A stretch of DNA of 64,000 nt from positions 310,001-374,000 of the forward strand of contig NZ_SOSC01000002.1 of the NCBI RefSeq assembly GCF_005049285.1. The letters are read 5' to 3'. Positions 27,199-35,700 of the stretch are shown piece after piece; within the stretch, counting starts at the first letter, position 1, and each line of letters begins with the position of its first letter. A program made the translations under genes and the position numbers. A model generated the notes under the pieces. The model did not search any database and was not told where the DNA came from. It worked only from the letters and a program-made list of their open reading frames with translations. The stretch comes from Halorientalis salina. Its GTDB lineage: Archaea; Halobacteriota; Halobacteria; Halobacteriales; Haloarculaceae.

Positions 27199-27269
27199 GG
27201 GACCGTGGGGTAGCGGTATCCTCGGCGCATGGGGTGCGTCGGACCTGAGTTCGAATCTCGGCGGTCCCA
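27199..27269 (+). tRNA. tRNA-Pro (anticodon GGG)
   Basis: 71 nt fold as a cloverleaf: acceptor GGGACCG/CGGTCCC with discriminator A, anticodon stem GGCGC/GCGTC, loop ATGGGGT with U33 and anticodon GGG, T arm CTGAG-TTCGAAT-CTCGG. No intron, CCA not encoded. An imperfect copy of its 3' end lies 106 nt downstream at the start of a palindromic element. Confidence 0.95.
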
Positions 27270-27363
27270 CTCAACTTTCTGTCGCGACCAATCCGGGAGC
27301 GACGGTATTGTGATGGGACATCGGAAGTCGCAGCCGTCGAACGGACGTGAGACGGACCGTCTT

Positions 27364-27475
27364 CCGGCAGTCCCACTCCACCTTTTTACTTCGTCGGGTC
27401 GCCTTCGGCGACCACTCCTCGCAAAAATCTGGACCAAAAAGAGCCGCTCGCTCACTCCGTTCGCTCGCGGGTGCC
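27364..27475 (+). repeat. Palindromic mini-element with tRNA-Pro 3'-end-like start
   Basis: It begins with CCGGCAGTCCCACTCCA, which resembles the tRNA-Pro end (CGGCGGTCCCACTCAA). There follow CACCTTTTT, TCGTCGGGTCGCC, the hairpin GTCGCC-TTC-GGCGAC, then GCAAAAATCTGGACCAAAAAG and a CTCGCTCACTCCGTTCGC tail. The same order of blocks with about 80% identity is found at 37590-37680 next to ilvD. No protein is encoded. Confidence 0.7.
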
Positions 27476-27787
27476 GTGCTTGTGACCGCAACAGCGCTCA
27501 ATGCGACAGCATCACCAATTGGAAGCCGAAAGTTCGTGAATCCGTCCGCTGGTGTTCCCTCAACTCAGCGCGAGCAGCGAGCGAGTCCGCGATCCCCAAT
27601 GACCTCACCCGGCATCGATGGGACGACCTGGACGCCGCGATAGACCGACCGCTGTCCGAGGTCGAAAGCCCATAACTACCATTTAATTATCAAAAACGGG
27701 GTGGCCGATATAGAGGGTAGAGGGGGCGAATAAAAGTCACATATTGCGAAGTGAGGTCCGTTATTTGACACCCTCGCAGAGTCGCAA
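27476..27787. other. Intergenic region, possible gene remnant
   Basis: About 310 nt with no supported gene. One frame ends R-H-R-W-D-D-L-D-A-A-I-D-R-P before a stop at 27675, which looks protein-like but has no intact start, so a decayed gene is possible. From 27680 the DNA is AT-rich (CATTTAATTATCAAAAACG), likely promoter sequence for the DUF389 gene. Confidence 0.4.
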
Positions 27788-27820
27788 TTGTTTCAACCGA
27801 TACGCTCGTATTCTGTCGAT

Positions 27821-28456
27821 GTGTGTCCCCGGGTCTCACTCATCGAAAAGTGCGATACCAAGAACGAAGAGGTCGCCCTTGATACCTCGTATCTCGTTTT
27901 GATGACGATGTCCGGAGTGCTTGCTGGCGTGGCTCTTCTCACCAACTCGATTCCGATCCTCATCGGCGCGATGGTCGTTGCTCCGGCATTGACGCCTCTG
28001 GAACTCGTTTCCGCTGGCCTCGCTGCCAACCGGTTGGATCGAGCCGGATACGGGGCCATGGTCTCGTTGGTCGGTCTGTTGGCTGCGACTGCTGGGGCTA
28101 TCGTAACGACGGTGGTACTGAACATGACAGGAGTTCTCCCACCTGCGGAGAACCTCATCGACAAGCCACTCCTCGAGGAACGCATTACAGCCGGCTGGTA
28201 CAGCGTCATTGCTGCTGCCGCGGCGGGGATCGCGAGCGACGAAGACCGGACAGACACGCTAGTCGGCGTCGTCGCTGCCCTCGCACTCGTCCCGGCCGCA
28301 GCTGCCGGGGGAATAACATTACTGTCACGAGCGCCTGCCAAGGCCAGTGGCGGCCTCCTCTTACTCGTCGTAAATGCAGGCGTCGTCGTGATAACGGGGA
28401 CGGTGACACTCTGGCTCGACGCTCGTGGCGATAGGAAAGCGCACACAGGCCAATAG
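27821..28456 (+). CDS. DUF389-family membrane protein, short form
   Basis: About 211 residues with five or six hydrophobic segments. The I-P-I-L-I-G-A-M-V-V-A-P-A-L-T-P-L motif is the DUF389 signature. Many haloarchaeal relatives carry a soluble N-terminal domain of more than 100 residues, which is missing here. No ATG lies ahead of the first membrane helix; GTG at 27821 is used (TTG at 27788 is the alternative), so an N-terminal truncation is possible. GC content is lower than in neighbouring genes, which hints at transfer. Confidence 0.65.
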   Translation: MCPRVSLIEKCDTKNEEVALDTSYLVLMTMSGVLAGVALLTNSIPILIGAMVVAPALTPLELVSAGLAANRLDRAGYGAMVSLVGLLAATAGAIVTTVVLNMTGVLPPAENLIDKPLLEERITAGWYSVIAAAAAGIASDEDRTDTLVGVVAALALVPAAAAGGITLLSRAPAKASGGLLLLVVNAGVVVITGTVTLWLDARGDRKAHTGQ

Positions 28457-28767
28457 GCATGCAACGTACCGATCGCCTGTTTCGATCGTCCATGCCGAAT
28501 CGAACGGACGCCTCTGGTGAACACAGCCTCTGAGTTCAGTAACGAGTATCAGACCGGAGTTTGGTAGCTGGTCGAATACGCTGCTTAGTACCGTCCGTAC
28601 ACTGAGCACTGCGACCGAGTTCGCTCACACTCGGTGCGGGCGCTGACTATGCAGATTCAGTGACCGTTCGACGAGTGAGTCCCCGATACGTCGTCGACGA
28701 CTGAGAACCCGCGAGGGAGATCACTACGGTGTAAGCTGTACGAAAAAATGGCGTTGCGATCGGGAAC
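28457..28767. other. Intergenic region between convergent genes
   Basis: About 310 nt between the DUF389 and UspA stops. No frame on either strand has halophile-like composition. It contains GTTCGCTCACACTCGGTG-type sequence (28620-28637), similar in style to the palindromic elements elsewhere, but no clear hairpin or gene copy. Confidence 0.45.
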
Positions 28768-29196
28768 TCAGACGGTCGGTACGGACACTACGGGAACCCC
28801 TGCCTTCCGGACGAGGCTGTCGGTGACGCTGCCGACGCGTTCGCGTTCGTTGACGGTCTTGCCGGTCGATCCCACGGTGACGATGTCGATGTCGGCGTCG
28901 TCGATGTAGTTCAGAATCTCGGTGTCGGGGTTCCCCTGGCGGATCTCGGTCGTCGTTTCGAGGCCGGCGTCCTCGATCTGGTCTTCGAGGTCGGCGATCG
29001 CCCGCTCGCCTTCGGCTTTCAGTTTCTCCCTGACGTGGCCCATGGCCAGGCCGGGCGCGGCGTTGGCGACGCTCTCGTCGATCACGTACAGGAGGTGAAC
29101 GGTGGCCTCGTGGCGCGCGGCGGCGTCGATCGCGTGATCGACGGCACTAGCGGCCGTCTCGCTTCCGTCCGTCGGGAGCAGGACTCGGTCGTACAT
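28768..29196 (-). CDS. UspA-family universal stress protein
   Basis: 142 residues. The ATP-binding form is suggested by V-L-L-P-T-D-G-S at 4-11 and the C-terminal V-G-S-T-G-K-T-V-N-E-R-E-R-V-G-S-V-T block (G-2x-G-9x-G-S/T). Such proteins are induced under stress and bind nucleotides. Single-domain length is standard. It is likely monocistronic, with an AT-rich promoter (TATTTAAAAT near 29219-29228) close to the ATG. Confidence 0.93.
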   Translation of the reverse strand: MYDRVLLPTDGSETAASAVDHAIDAAARHEATVHLLYVIDESVANAAPGLAMGHVREKLKAEGERAIADLEDQIEDAGLETTTEIRQGNPDTEILNYIDDADIDIVTVGSTGKTVNERERVGSVTDSLVRKAGVPVVSVPTV

Positions 29197-29338
29197 CGTC
29201 GGAAAATATCTACGCGGTCCTATTTAAAATCAAGACTGTGTTCTCGGAAGATGAAACGAGGATCGAACGACGACCGGAGCAGTCACGGGTGTGAACACGG
29301 CGGACTGCCGTGCGGTGGTCGGGCTGGACCGCCGTCGG

Positions 29339-29590
29339 TCAGAGGTACCCTTCGTCTTCGAGACCGTCCATGATGTCGTCTACGAGCGAGTCGACGTCGT
29401 CGTAGGGGAAGTCGCCACCGCCCCCTTTCTGGTTGAGTTCCATCGCGGTGAAGCTGACGTCGCCCGACTCGAACGTGGTGCCCGGTCCGTTCGGGAGCGC
29501 CGGGACGAGATCCATCGGACTCGATACCGGGTAGTCCGCGCCTTCGAACGCCTCGACGATCTGGTCTCTGAGTTCGTCTTTGTCTGCCAT
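29339..29590 (-). CDS. MTH865-like family protein
   Basis: 83 residues beginning M-A-D-K-D-E-L-R-D-Q-I-V-E-A-F and containing D-Y-P-V-S-S-P-M-D-L-V-P-A-L-P-N-G-P-G-T-T-F, the core of the MTH865 family (EF-hand-like helical fold, function unknown). The start at 29590 fits the family; the upstream part of the frame is Arg/Ser-rich and unrelated. It stands alone between UspA and the coiled-coil gene. Confidence 0.85.
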   Translation of the reverse strand: MADKDELRDQIVEAFEGADYPVSSPMDLVPALPNGPGTTFESGDVSFTAMELNQKGGGGDFPYDDVDSLVDDIMDGLEDEGYL

Positions 29591-29806
29591 CCCATCACGA
29601 GATACCGCCGCAGCATGGCTGAAATTGCTGCCTCGCATGAGAGGGAGTTGTTTTCCAGTCGCACAGACACGTCGTTCCGGTGTGGATCGCTGTCGCGTCG
29701 ATAGCGGGGTCGATCGTCTCAATCAGCTGATCGAAATCCCGATCACGACGCCGTGCATCGCCCGAAGCATTGATAGCTGGGGGAGCAGTTTTTTCGGCAA
29801 TACGAT

Positions 29807-30583
29807 ATGGCAGCGGGAAACCTGGAGCCGATCTCGCTCGACGACACCGACGTCGAGTACGACGAATACGTCGGCGTTCTCGAGGGCGGGATCGCCGGCC
29901 GAAGCGAGCAGATGCTGGACGCTTACGCGGAACTCGAAACCCGCTACGGAGAGCGGTTCGAGGCGGAAGCCGACGAGGCCCCGGACCGGTTCCTCGGGAG
30001 CGCCGAGGACGCCGAGAACTTCCGGGCGGCGTTGGCCGAGACGTACGACGAGGAGTTGTATCCGGTCCTGGGCGAGGCGGGCGAAGCGGACATCGGCGGG
30101 TATGCGGAGTTCCAGGACACGGTTCGCGCGTTGGCGGAGTTAAACCACGTGCGATTTCTCGACCACCTCGATACCGCCCGGAGCGCAGTCGCCAAGGTGC
30201 GGAATCACAGCTCGAACGCCCAGTCGCTGCTCAATCAGGTCGGCGAGATCCTGACCGAGAAGGGGTACACCCACGAGACGAAAGAGCCGATCAAAGAGCG
30301 ATTCAGTCGGGCCAAACGGCAGCTCACGCAGGCAGCGCGTCTCAGGAAGGAAACCAGTGCCGTCGTGAAACGCTGCTTTCTGTACTACTTCACCGCCGAC
30401 CTCGTCCGCGAGAAGTACGACGTCGAGCGGGCGGCGTTCCGGTACGTCGATCTCGACGAACCAGCCGACCAGCGCCTGGAACGGGTTCGCGAGGAGTTCG
30501 TCCGTCAGGAGCGACAGATCAGACGCGGCCGTCGGTCGCTCAAGCACAAGATCGAGTACATCGAGAAGAACTACGACGTCTGA
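29807..30583 (+). CDS. Helical protein of unknown function
   Basis: 258 residues, predicted almost wholly helical, with acidic N-terminal half and a strongly basic, Arg/Lys/Gln-rich second half (about 160-258) that looks like a coiled coil. No catalytic motif is seen. A Cys in K-R-C-F-L-Y-Y-F near 190 is the only notable residue. An AATACGATATGG box close to the ATG may be the TATA element. Its stop overlaps the end of the small membrane-protein gene by 13 nt on the opposite strand. Confidence 0.7.
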   Translation: MAAGNLEPISLDDTDVEYDEYVGVLEGGIAGRSEQMLDAYAELETRYGERFEAEADEAPDRFLGSAEDAENFRAALAETYDEELYPVLGEAGEADIGGYAEFQDTVRALAELNHVRFLDHLDTARSAVAKVRNHSSNAQSLLNQVGEILTEKGYTHETKEPIKERFSRAKRQLTQAARLRKETSAVVKRCFLYYFTADLVREKYDVERAAFRYVDLDEPADQRLERVREEFVRQERQIRRGRRSLKHKIEYIEKNYDV

Positions 30584-30792
30584 GCGGCGTCTTCGTCTGC
30601 CAGGCGCGCCTCCACGAGTTCGGTTACGTTGTACAGCAGGATGCCGACGGAGACCAGCGTGGTGAGCAGGTAGACGATGAATCCGGGCGGGCCGCCGAGG
30701 GTCGTGCCGACGACGCCGCCGACGATGCCGGCCATCGTGAGTTCGAGCCACGTGACCAGTACCCGGGAGAGCAACAGGGAGTTGCTCGCCAT
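30571..30792 (-). CDS. Small two-helix membrane protein of the cyd operon
   Basis: 73 residues with two hydrophobic segments (about 8-33 and 37-58) and an acidic tail. Its ATG overlaps the cydB stop by one nt (TGATG), so it is co-translated with cytochrome bd. Bacterial bd oxidases carry a small single-helix subunit (CydX/CydS); this one is longer, with two helices and no visible homology, so a third subunit or an assembly factor is an inference from position. Confidence 0.7.
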   Translation of the reverse strand: MASNSLLLSRVLVTWLELTMAGIVGGVVGTTLGGPPGFIVYLLTTLVSVGILLYNVTELVEARLADEDAAQTS

Positions 30793-31793
30793 CAGTACGA
30801 CTCCCCGGCCTCGATCGGGCCGCTGAACGCCGAGTAGAGCACGACGAAGTAGAGGAAGACCAGCGGCAGCAGAACGGCTGCACCGATGGACATCAGGTTC
30901 AGGGGAAGCGTGGAGACGATGCCCTCACGCACGGTCACGCCGGCCACCCGGTCGACGTAGGGATAGGTCAACCGAGCGACGACGCCGACGAGCGCGAACA
31001 CCAGTCCGGCAGCCGCAGCGAACGCCAGGTAGTGGCGGTCGGTCCTGATCGCCAGCACGTAGCCGCCAGCCAGGCAAACGGTCGCCGCGACGAGTGCGAG
31101 CGCTTCCGCCGAGAGGAGGGCCGACCGGACGGCGGGCGTGGTCGCGTAGATCGTCGCGAGCGCGAGCACGACCAGCAGGAGGTACGCGACCACCGCCCGC
31201 TGGGCGGCCCCGCGGAGGTCGGCCTGTAGCCCGCCGCGGGTCTTGAGCCGGAGGAACGCCGCGCCGTCGACCACCGTCAGGGCGACGACGGCGAGGCCGA
31301 CCACGACGCCGGGAACCGTCAGCGTCCGACTCGCGCCGAGTGCCCAGTTGGCCGTGAACAGCCCGAGAAAGAACGGTGCGGTGACGCTCCCGACGACGAA
31401 CGCCCGACCCCACCAGCGCTGCCACTGATCGTCCTCGCGTTGCTCGTACATTTCGGGGGCGAGGCCGCGGACGATGAGCGCGCCGAGGATGGCGAACATG
31501 AGCAGGTAGTGACGGCTGAACAGCGCGGCGTAGACGACCGGGAACGCGGCGAACAGCATCCCACCGAAGACGACCAGCCACACCTCGTTGCCGTCCCAGA
31601 AGGGGCCGATGGCCGCGATGAGTTGCTCGCGTTCGTCGTGGTCATCGCGGGTGGCAAACAGCGCGCCCACGCCGAAGTCGAAGCCGTCGAGGAAGAGGAA
31701 GGTACCGAGGACGAAAAACAGGAGGCCGAACCACAGCTCGGCCAGCGGCAACCCGAACAGCGGCTCGGCGGAAAGCGAGAGCGGCTCAGTCAT
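30792..31793 (-). CDS. cydB: Cytochrome bd ubiquinol/menaquinol oxidase subunit II
   Basis: 333 residues with about nine hydrophobic segments. Family blocks D-G-F-D-F-G-V-G-A-L near 38 and P-F-W-D-G-N-E-V-W-L-V near 66 are intact. With CydA it forms the high-affinity oxygen reductase of the membrane. It overlaps the cydA stop by 8 nt and is followed by the small membrane protein gene. Confidence 0.94.
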   Translation of the reverse strand: MTEPLSLSAEPLFGLPLAELWFGLLFFVLGTFLFLDGFDFGVGALFATRDDHDEREQLIAAIGPFWDGNEVWLVVFGGMLFAAFPVVYAALFSRHYLLMFAILGALIVRGLAPEMYEQREDDQWQRWWGRAFVVGSVTAPFFLGLFTANWALGASRTLTVPGVVVGLAVVALTVVDGAAFLRLKTRGGLQADLRGAAQRAVVAYLLLVVLALATIYATTPAVRSALLSAEALALVAATVCLAGGYVLAIRTDRHYLAFAAAAGLVFALVGVVARLTYPYVDRVAGVTVREGIVSTLPLNLMSIGAAVLLPLVFLYFVVLYSAFSGPIEAGESY

Positions 31794-33207
31794 CGACGGT
31801 CACTCCTGCGGGCGTGGCTTCCTCGCGCTCGACGACGCGGAGGTCGTCGCCGGTCGGCGGCCCGGCGCGGACGATGCGGACGACGACGTAGGTGTACAGG
31901 GTCAGCAGACCGAGATAGACAAGTGCGAACCCAGCGAGCGTCAGGGTCGCTTCGGCACCTGTGAGGCCGGGCGAGACGCCGTCGCTGGTCTTCAGCACGT
32001 CCTGGATGACCCACGGCTGGCGGCCGACCTCGGTGACGACCCAGCCGAGTTCGACGGCGACGATTCCCAGGAGCGACGAGAGCATCAGCGACTTATGCAG
32101 CAGGTCGTCCTCGTAGAGTTCGCCGCGCCACCAGCGGTAGACGCCCCAGAAGCCCAGGAGGATGAACCAGAAGCCCAGCGCGACCATGATGCGGAACGAC
32201 CAGAACACGACGGCGACGGGCGGGGCCTCGCCGTACTCGTTCAGGCCGACAATTGTCGCCTGTGGGTCACCCCCGCTGGCCAGCCAGGACGCCCCACCGG
32301 GAATGCCGATACCGAAGATTTCCTTGGCCTTCGGGTCGGTCAGGTCCGCCAGACTCGTCGGGAACGCGACGATGTACTCGGGGACGTACGAGTCGGTCTC
32401 CCAGACCGCCTCCATCGCGGCGAACTTCTGGGGCTGGGTCTCGTAGACGTGACGCGCGTAGAGGTCACCGTGGACGGCCTGCAGCGGCGCGGTAATCACC
32501 AGCGCGACGAGTGCGATCTTCAGTGTCGTCTCCCAGAACCCGACGTTCTCGATAGGATACCCCCAGACGTGGTGACGGAACACGTAGTACGCCCCGAGGC
32601 CGGCCATGAACAGCGCGACCGACAGTACCGCCGCGTTCTGCATGTGGACGAACATGAACGGGAAGCGCGGGTTGAGATACGCCGCCATCGGGTCGGTCAG
32701 CGTGACGATTTCCCGGCCGCCTTTCTCGACGAGTTCGAACCCGCGTGGCGTCTGCATCCAGGAGTTCGCGATGAGGATCCAGACAGCCGACAGCCAGGTT
32801 CCAAGCCCGACGGCGACGGCAGAGACCATGTAGAGCTTGTCACCGACGCGTTCGCGACCGAAGACGAACACGCCGAGGAAGGTCGCCTCCAGCATGAACG
32901 CCATCATCCCTTCGAGCGCCAGCGGCCCGCCGAACAGCTCGCCCGCGACCGTCGAGAACGCCGCAAAGTTCGTCCCGAACTCGAACTCCAGGACGATGCC
33001 CGTGACGGTACCGACGACGAACGAGACGGCGAAGATCTTCGTCCAGAACCGGCGCAGTTGCTCGTATATCGGCTTTCGACTGCGTATCTCCTTCCACGTG
33101 AAGTAGACGAGAAAGGGCGCGAGCCCCATGCTCATCACGGGAAAGATGATGTGGACGATGGTCGTGAGTGCGAACTGGAGTCGGCTTGCGATGACGGGGT
33201 CGAGCAT
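31786..33207 (-). CDS. cydA: Cytochrome bd oxidase subunit I
   Basis: 473 residues. Haem ligand H19 (T-I-V-H-I-I-F-P), the acidic proton path in G-M-M-A-F-M-L-E-A-T-F, the second His in F-V-H-M-Q-N-A, and the E-V-G-R-Q-P-W motif are all present. The Q-loop is short. It catalyses quinol oxidation with reduction of O2 to water, usually under low oxygen. It is the first gene of a three-gene operon; an ACTGTA/TACAGT inverted repeat lies about 52-70 nt upstream. Confidence 0.95.
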   Translation of the reverse strand: MLDPVIASRLQFALTTIVHIIFPVMSMGLAPFLVYFTWKEIRSRKPIYEQLRRFWTKIFAVSFVVGTVTGIVLEFEFGTNFAAFSTVAGELFGGPLALEGMMAFMLEATFLGVFVFGRERVGDKLYMVSAVAVGLGTWLSAVWILIANSWMQTPRGFELVEKGGREIVTLTDPMAAYLNPRFPFMFVHMQNAAVLSVALFMAGLGAYYVFRHHVWGYPIENVGFWETTLKIALVALVITAPLQAVHGDLYARHVYETQPQKFAAMEAVWETDSYVPEYIVAFPTSLADLTDPKAKEIFGIGIPGGASWLASGGDPQATIVGLNEYGEAPPVAVVFWSFRIMVALGFWFILLGFWGVYRWWRGELYEDDLLHKSLMLSSLLGIVAVELGWVVTEVGRQPWVIQDVLKTSDGVSPGLTGAEATLTLAGFALVYLGLLTLYTYVVVRIVRAGPPTGDDLRVVEREEATPAGVTVDD

Positions 33208-33258
33208 TGATTGCGAGTTGGGAGCGTTCGCGTCTGGATACTACGGCAGGTCGGCCGA

Positions 33259-33277
33259 ACTGTACACTTACTACAGT
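33259..33277 (-). promoter_or_regulatory. Inverted repeat upstream of cydA
   Basis: ACTGTA (33259-33264) and TACAGT (33272-33277) form perfect 6-bp arms around 7 nt. The site is 52-70 nt upstream of the cydA ATG, ahead of a TAGTATC box at about -37, so it lies where an activator of a haloarchaeal promoter would bind. The regulator is unknown; oxygen- or redox-responsive control would fit the operon. Confidence 0.4.
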
Positions 33278-33481
33278 CTGGGAACTGCGCGGACCTATGT
33301 CGCTCCCCGATTCTCAGGCCGTCGAAACCACCGAACATGTTTTTTCCTCGGCGCCCCTAGCTATCTGGGTCGGCTACGGGGCGGCCAACTGGGAACGGCC
33401 GACCGGCGCGGCCGAAGCTAAGCCGCGCTTATCCTGACCTACGGTGTTTCTAACTAATTCGCTGGCTCCCAAGCCACCGGC

Positions 33482-34705
33482 ATGGCAGAACGGGTCCCAG
33501 GGCCGGGCACGATAGCGATAGCTGCACTCGGTGCCGGCCTCCTCGTCGGACTGACGGCCGGCACGACAGCCGCCGCGACGCAGACGGTGACGGAGTGTAC
33601 GACCATCACCGAGTCGGGAGCGTACGAACTCTCGGGGAACGTGAGCGCGCCGGGGGACGACCCCTGTATCCGTATCGAGGCCAGTGACGTCACGCTCGAC
33701 GGGAACGGCGCGACGGTCACGACCAACGCGACCGGGAACGCGACCGGAACTGGCGTGCTCGTCGAACCGGCAGCCGACGGCGACCCGGTCGAGAACGTCA
33801 CGGTCCGGAACCTCAGCGTGTCGAACTGGGGGACCGGCGTCGCGTACCGCGACGTGACCGCATCGACCATCAGTACCGTCACGGCGACGGGGAACACGAA
33901 CGGGTTCGTGTTGACCGAGAGCGCCCGAATCGCCGTCCGGGACGTGGTCGCAGTCGATAACGAGAACGGACTCCTCACGCGTGACGTCACGGACTCGACG
34001 TTTCGGAACGTCACCGCGCGGAACAACGACGAGGACGGACTGTACACGAGCAACGACTTCGACGGGAACCGGCTGGTAAACACGACGGCACAGGAGAACG
34101 GGGACGAGGGGCTCCGGGTCGGTCCGGCCTGGAACAGCGTCTTCGTGAACACGACTGTCCGTGCCAACGGCGGGGACGGCATCGCGATGTTGGACACCGG
34201 TCGCGTCGAGATGACCGGACTGACGGCCTCCGACAACGACGGCGCGGGGCTCCGGCTCACGGCCGTCGCCGGAACGCGGTTCGAGAACGTGACCGCCCGT
34301 AACAACACCGGTGCGATCTACACCGCGGTCGAGTCGCGCAACGTCACGGTCCAGGGACTCGCGATCGGTCCCGATGGAACGCTCTCGCTTACGGCCGGGT
34401 CGGCGACTATCAGGGACGTGCCGTCGCACCCGGCGCTGCCCGACGGCACCGAACTCGTCGGTCCCGCAGTCAACGTCTCGCAGGCCGAAGACGGACCGAG
34501 CAGACCGGTCGTCACAGTGACCATGACGGAGCGAATCGAACGGACGCCCGCACTCTTGCAGTACGAGAACGGGAGCTGGCGGGAACTCCAGGACGTGCAG
34601 TTCGACTCGGGCGAGGGGAGCCTCACCGCCACGGTCGGCAACGGGATCGTCGCGCCGCTGGCACCGACGACCGAGCAGGACGCGGCATCGAACGGAACGG
34701 CGTAA
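33482..34705 (+). CDS. Secreted right-handed beta-helix (NosD-like) protein
   Basis: 407 residues with a Sec-type signal (about 10-33) followed by roughly ten parallel beta-helix coils (40-300), each with N-x-T/S and N-G/N-D turns, as in NosD/CASH-domain proteins. The last 80 residues form a separate beta domain with E-R-I-E-R-T-P-A-L-L-Q-Y. Many N-x-S/T sites could be glycosylated. NosD itself delivers copper to N2O reductase, but no nos genes are here, so a cell-surface carbohydrate or scaffold role is equally possible. Confidence 0.8.
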   Translation: MAERVPGPGTIAIAALGAGLLVGLTAGTTAAATQTVTECTTITESGAYELSGNVSAPGDDPCIRIEASDVTLDGNGATVTTNATGNATGTGVLVEPAADGDPVENVTVRNLSVSNWGTGVAYRDVTASTISTVTATGNTNGFVLTESARIAVRDVVAVDNENGLLTRDVTDSTFRNVTARNNDEDGLYTSNDFDGNRLVNTTAQENGDEGLRVGPAWNSVFVNTTVRANGGDGIAMLDTGRVEMTGLTASDNDGAGLRLTAVAGTRFENVTARNNTGAIYTAVESRNVTVQGLAIGPDGTLSLTAGSATIRDVPSHPALPDGTELVGPAVNVSQAEDGPSRPVVTVTMTERIERTPALLQYENGSWRELQDVQFDSGEGSLTATVGNGIVAPLAPTTEQDAASNGTA

Positions 34706-34733
34706 CGCTGCCGGACCCAGCGAGACCGAGGCC

Positions 34734-35498
34734 TCAGGCGGAGCCGATCGGGTGGGCCTCGGCGTCTTCGGGTGCGCCCAACATGTATCGCGTGTACCGA
34801 CCGGCGAGCCACGCCAGGCCGTTGAGGAGGTTGAGTGCCAGGACGAGCAGGACGGTGCCGAACGCCGACATGACGAGCGCCTCACCGAGCGTGTCGATGC
34901 GCCAGGACGAGAGCGTGACGACCGCATCGACGCCGACGAGCAGCAGTTCGTGCGCGAACTGGAGGTCGGGCGTCACCGTCAACGGTTCCGACAGGAAGAC
35001 GCCGACACGGGTGTGCTCGTAGAACAGCGGCGTCACCAGCATCAGGATGGCGACGAAGGGGCCTACCATGATGAGGGCGAACGAGGCGACGCCGAGGAGG
35101 AGTTTGCTCGCGAGAAAGACGATGCCCTTCCAGACGCCGAGGTCGGTCACCAGCGCTTCCGACCGGTCGACGATGCCCTCCCGCTGCATGAACGGATGGT
35201 CCGGCGGCCGGATGTCGACGCCGAGCAGGGAGACAGTCACGCGGCGCTCGAACCACGTCAGTCCCACCGAAACCGCGAGGACGGCCACCAGGAGCGGCAC
35301 GCCGACGAGAACGAACGAGAACCCGATCCCGATCGAGATCCCCAGCGTCACGAACAGGTAGTACGCCATGCCGAGCGGGAACGACAGGGCGAGATACAGC
35401 AGGTTGCGATACGTCTGGAGGCGGAAGGGCACGCCGACGGCCGACCGGAGCGACGGCCGCGGCAGTTCCGAGCGGAGCTTCTGGGCAGTTTCTGACAT
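34734..35498 (-). CDS. Membrane protein with putative sensor domain
   Basis: 254 residues with four to six hydrophobic segments and the F-R-L-Q-T-Y-R-N-L-L-Y-L-A-L-S-F-P-L-G block typical of the 'putative sensor' domain found at the N-terminus of some actinobacterial histidine kinases and as stand-alone haloarchaeal proteins. No kinase follows. The ATG at 35498 is preferred; a CTTATA-like promoter sits just ahead. Convergent with the beta-helix gene. Confidence 0.75.
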   Translation of the reverse strand: MSETAQKLRSELPRPSLRSAVGVPFRLQTYRNLLYLALSFPLGMAYYLFVTLGISIGIGFSFVLVGVPLLVAVLAVSVGLTWFERRVTVSLLGVDIRPPDHPFMQREGIVDRSEALVTDLGVWKGIVFLASKLLLGVASFALIMVGPFVAILMLVTPLFYEHTRVGVFLSEPLTVTPDLQFAHELLLVGVDAVVTLSSWRIDTLGEALVMSAFGTVLLVLALNLLNGLAWLAGRYTRYMLGAPEDAEAHPIGSA

Positions 35499-35625
35499 CC
35501 TCGTGTAAACCGTTCGGCTACGAATCACTTATACGCCAAAGCACAGTTTCAGGCCCAGTAGCTGGCGCGTGGTTTTAAATGTGGATCGTCACCAGCGCCA
35601 GTTCGAAGGAGCGTGTGCAGCAGAC

Positions 35626-35700
35626 CTAGCGGTCGACCTCGCCCATGATCGTATCGAGGCTCCCGAGCGTCGCGACCAGGTCGGCGAGTACGACCGGGGA
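35626..35700 (-). pseudogene. C-terminal fragment of NADH-quinone oxidoreductase subunit D
   Basis: Read on the - strand, 24 codons give S-P-V-V-L-A-D-L-V-A-T-L-G-S-L-D followed by T-I-M-G-E-V-D-R and TAG. The ending L-G-S-x-D-x-x-x-G-E-V-D-R-stop is the invariant C-terminus of NuoD/NdhH-type subunits of complex I. A stop codon lies directly upstream at 35701, so only the tail is present. The intact complex I genes are not in this window; this is a displaced relic. Confidence 0.7.

Noticed and set aside
28457-28767. Possible insertion-sequence remnant
   Set aside because: No terminal inverted repeats, target duplication or transposase-like frame could be found.
33374-34927. A 517-codon - strand frame across the beta-helix gene
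   Set aside because: Arg/Gly-rich antisense translation; the + strand product has a signal peptide and regular beta-helix repeats.
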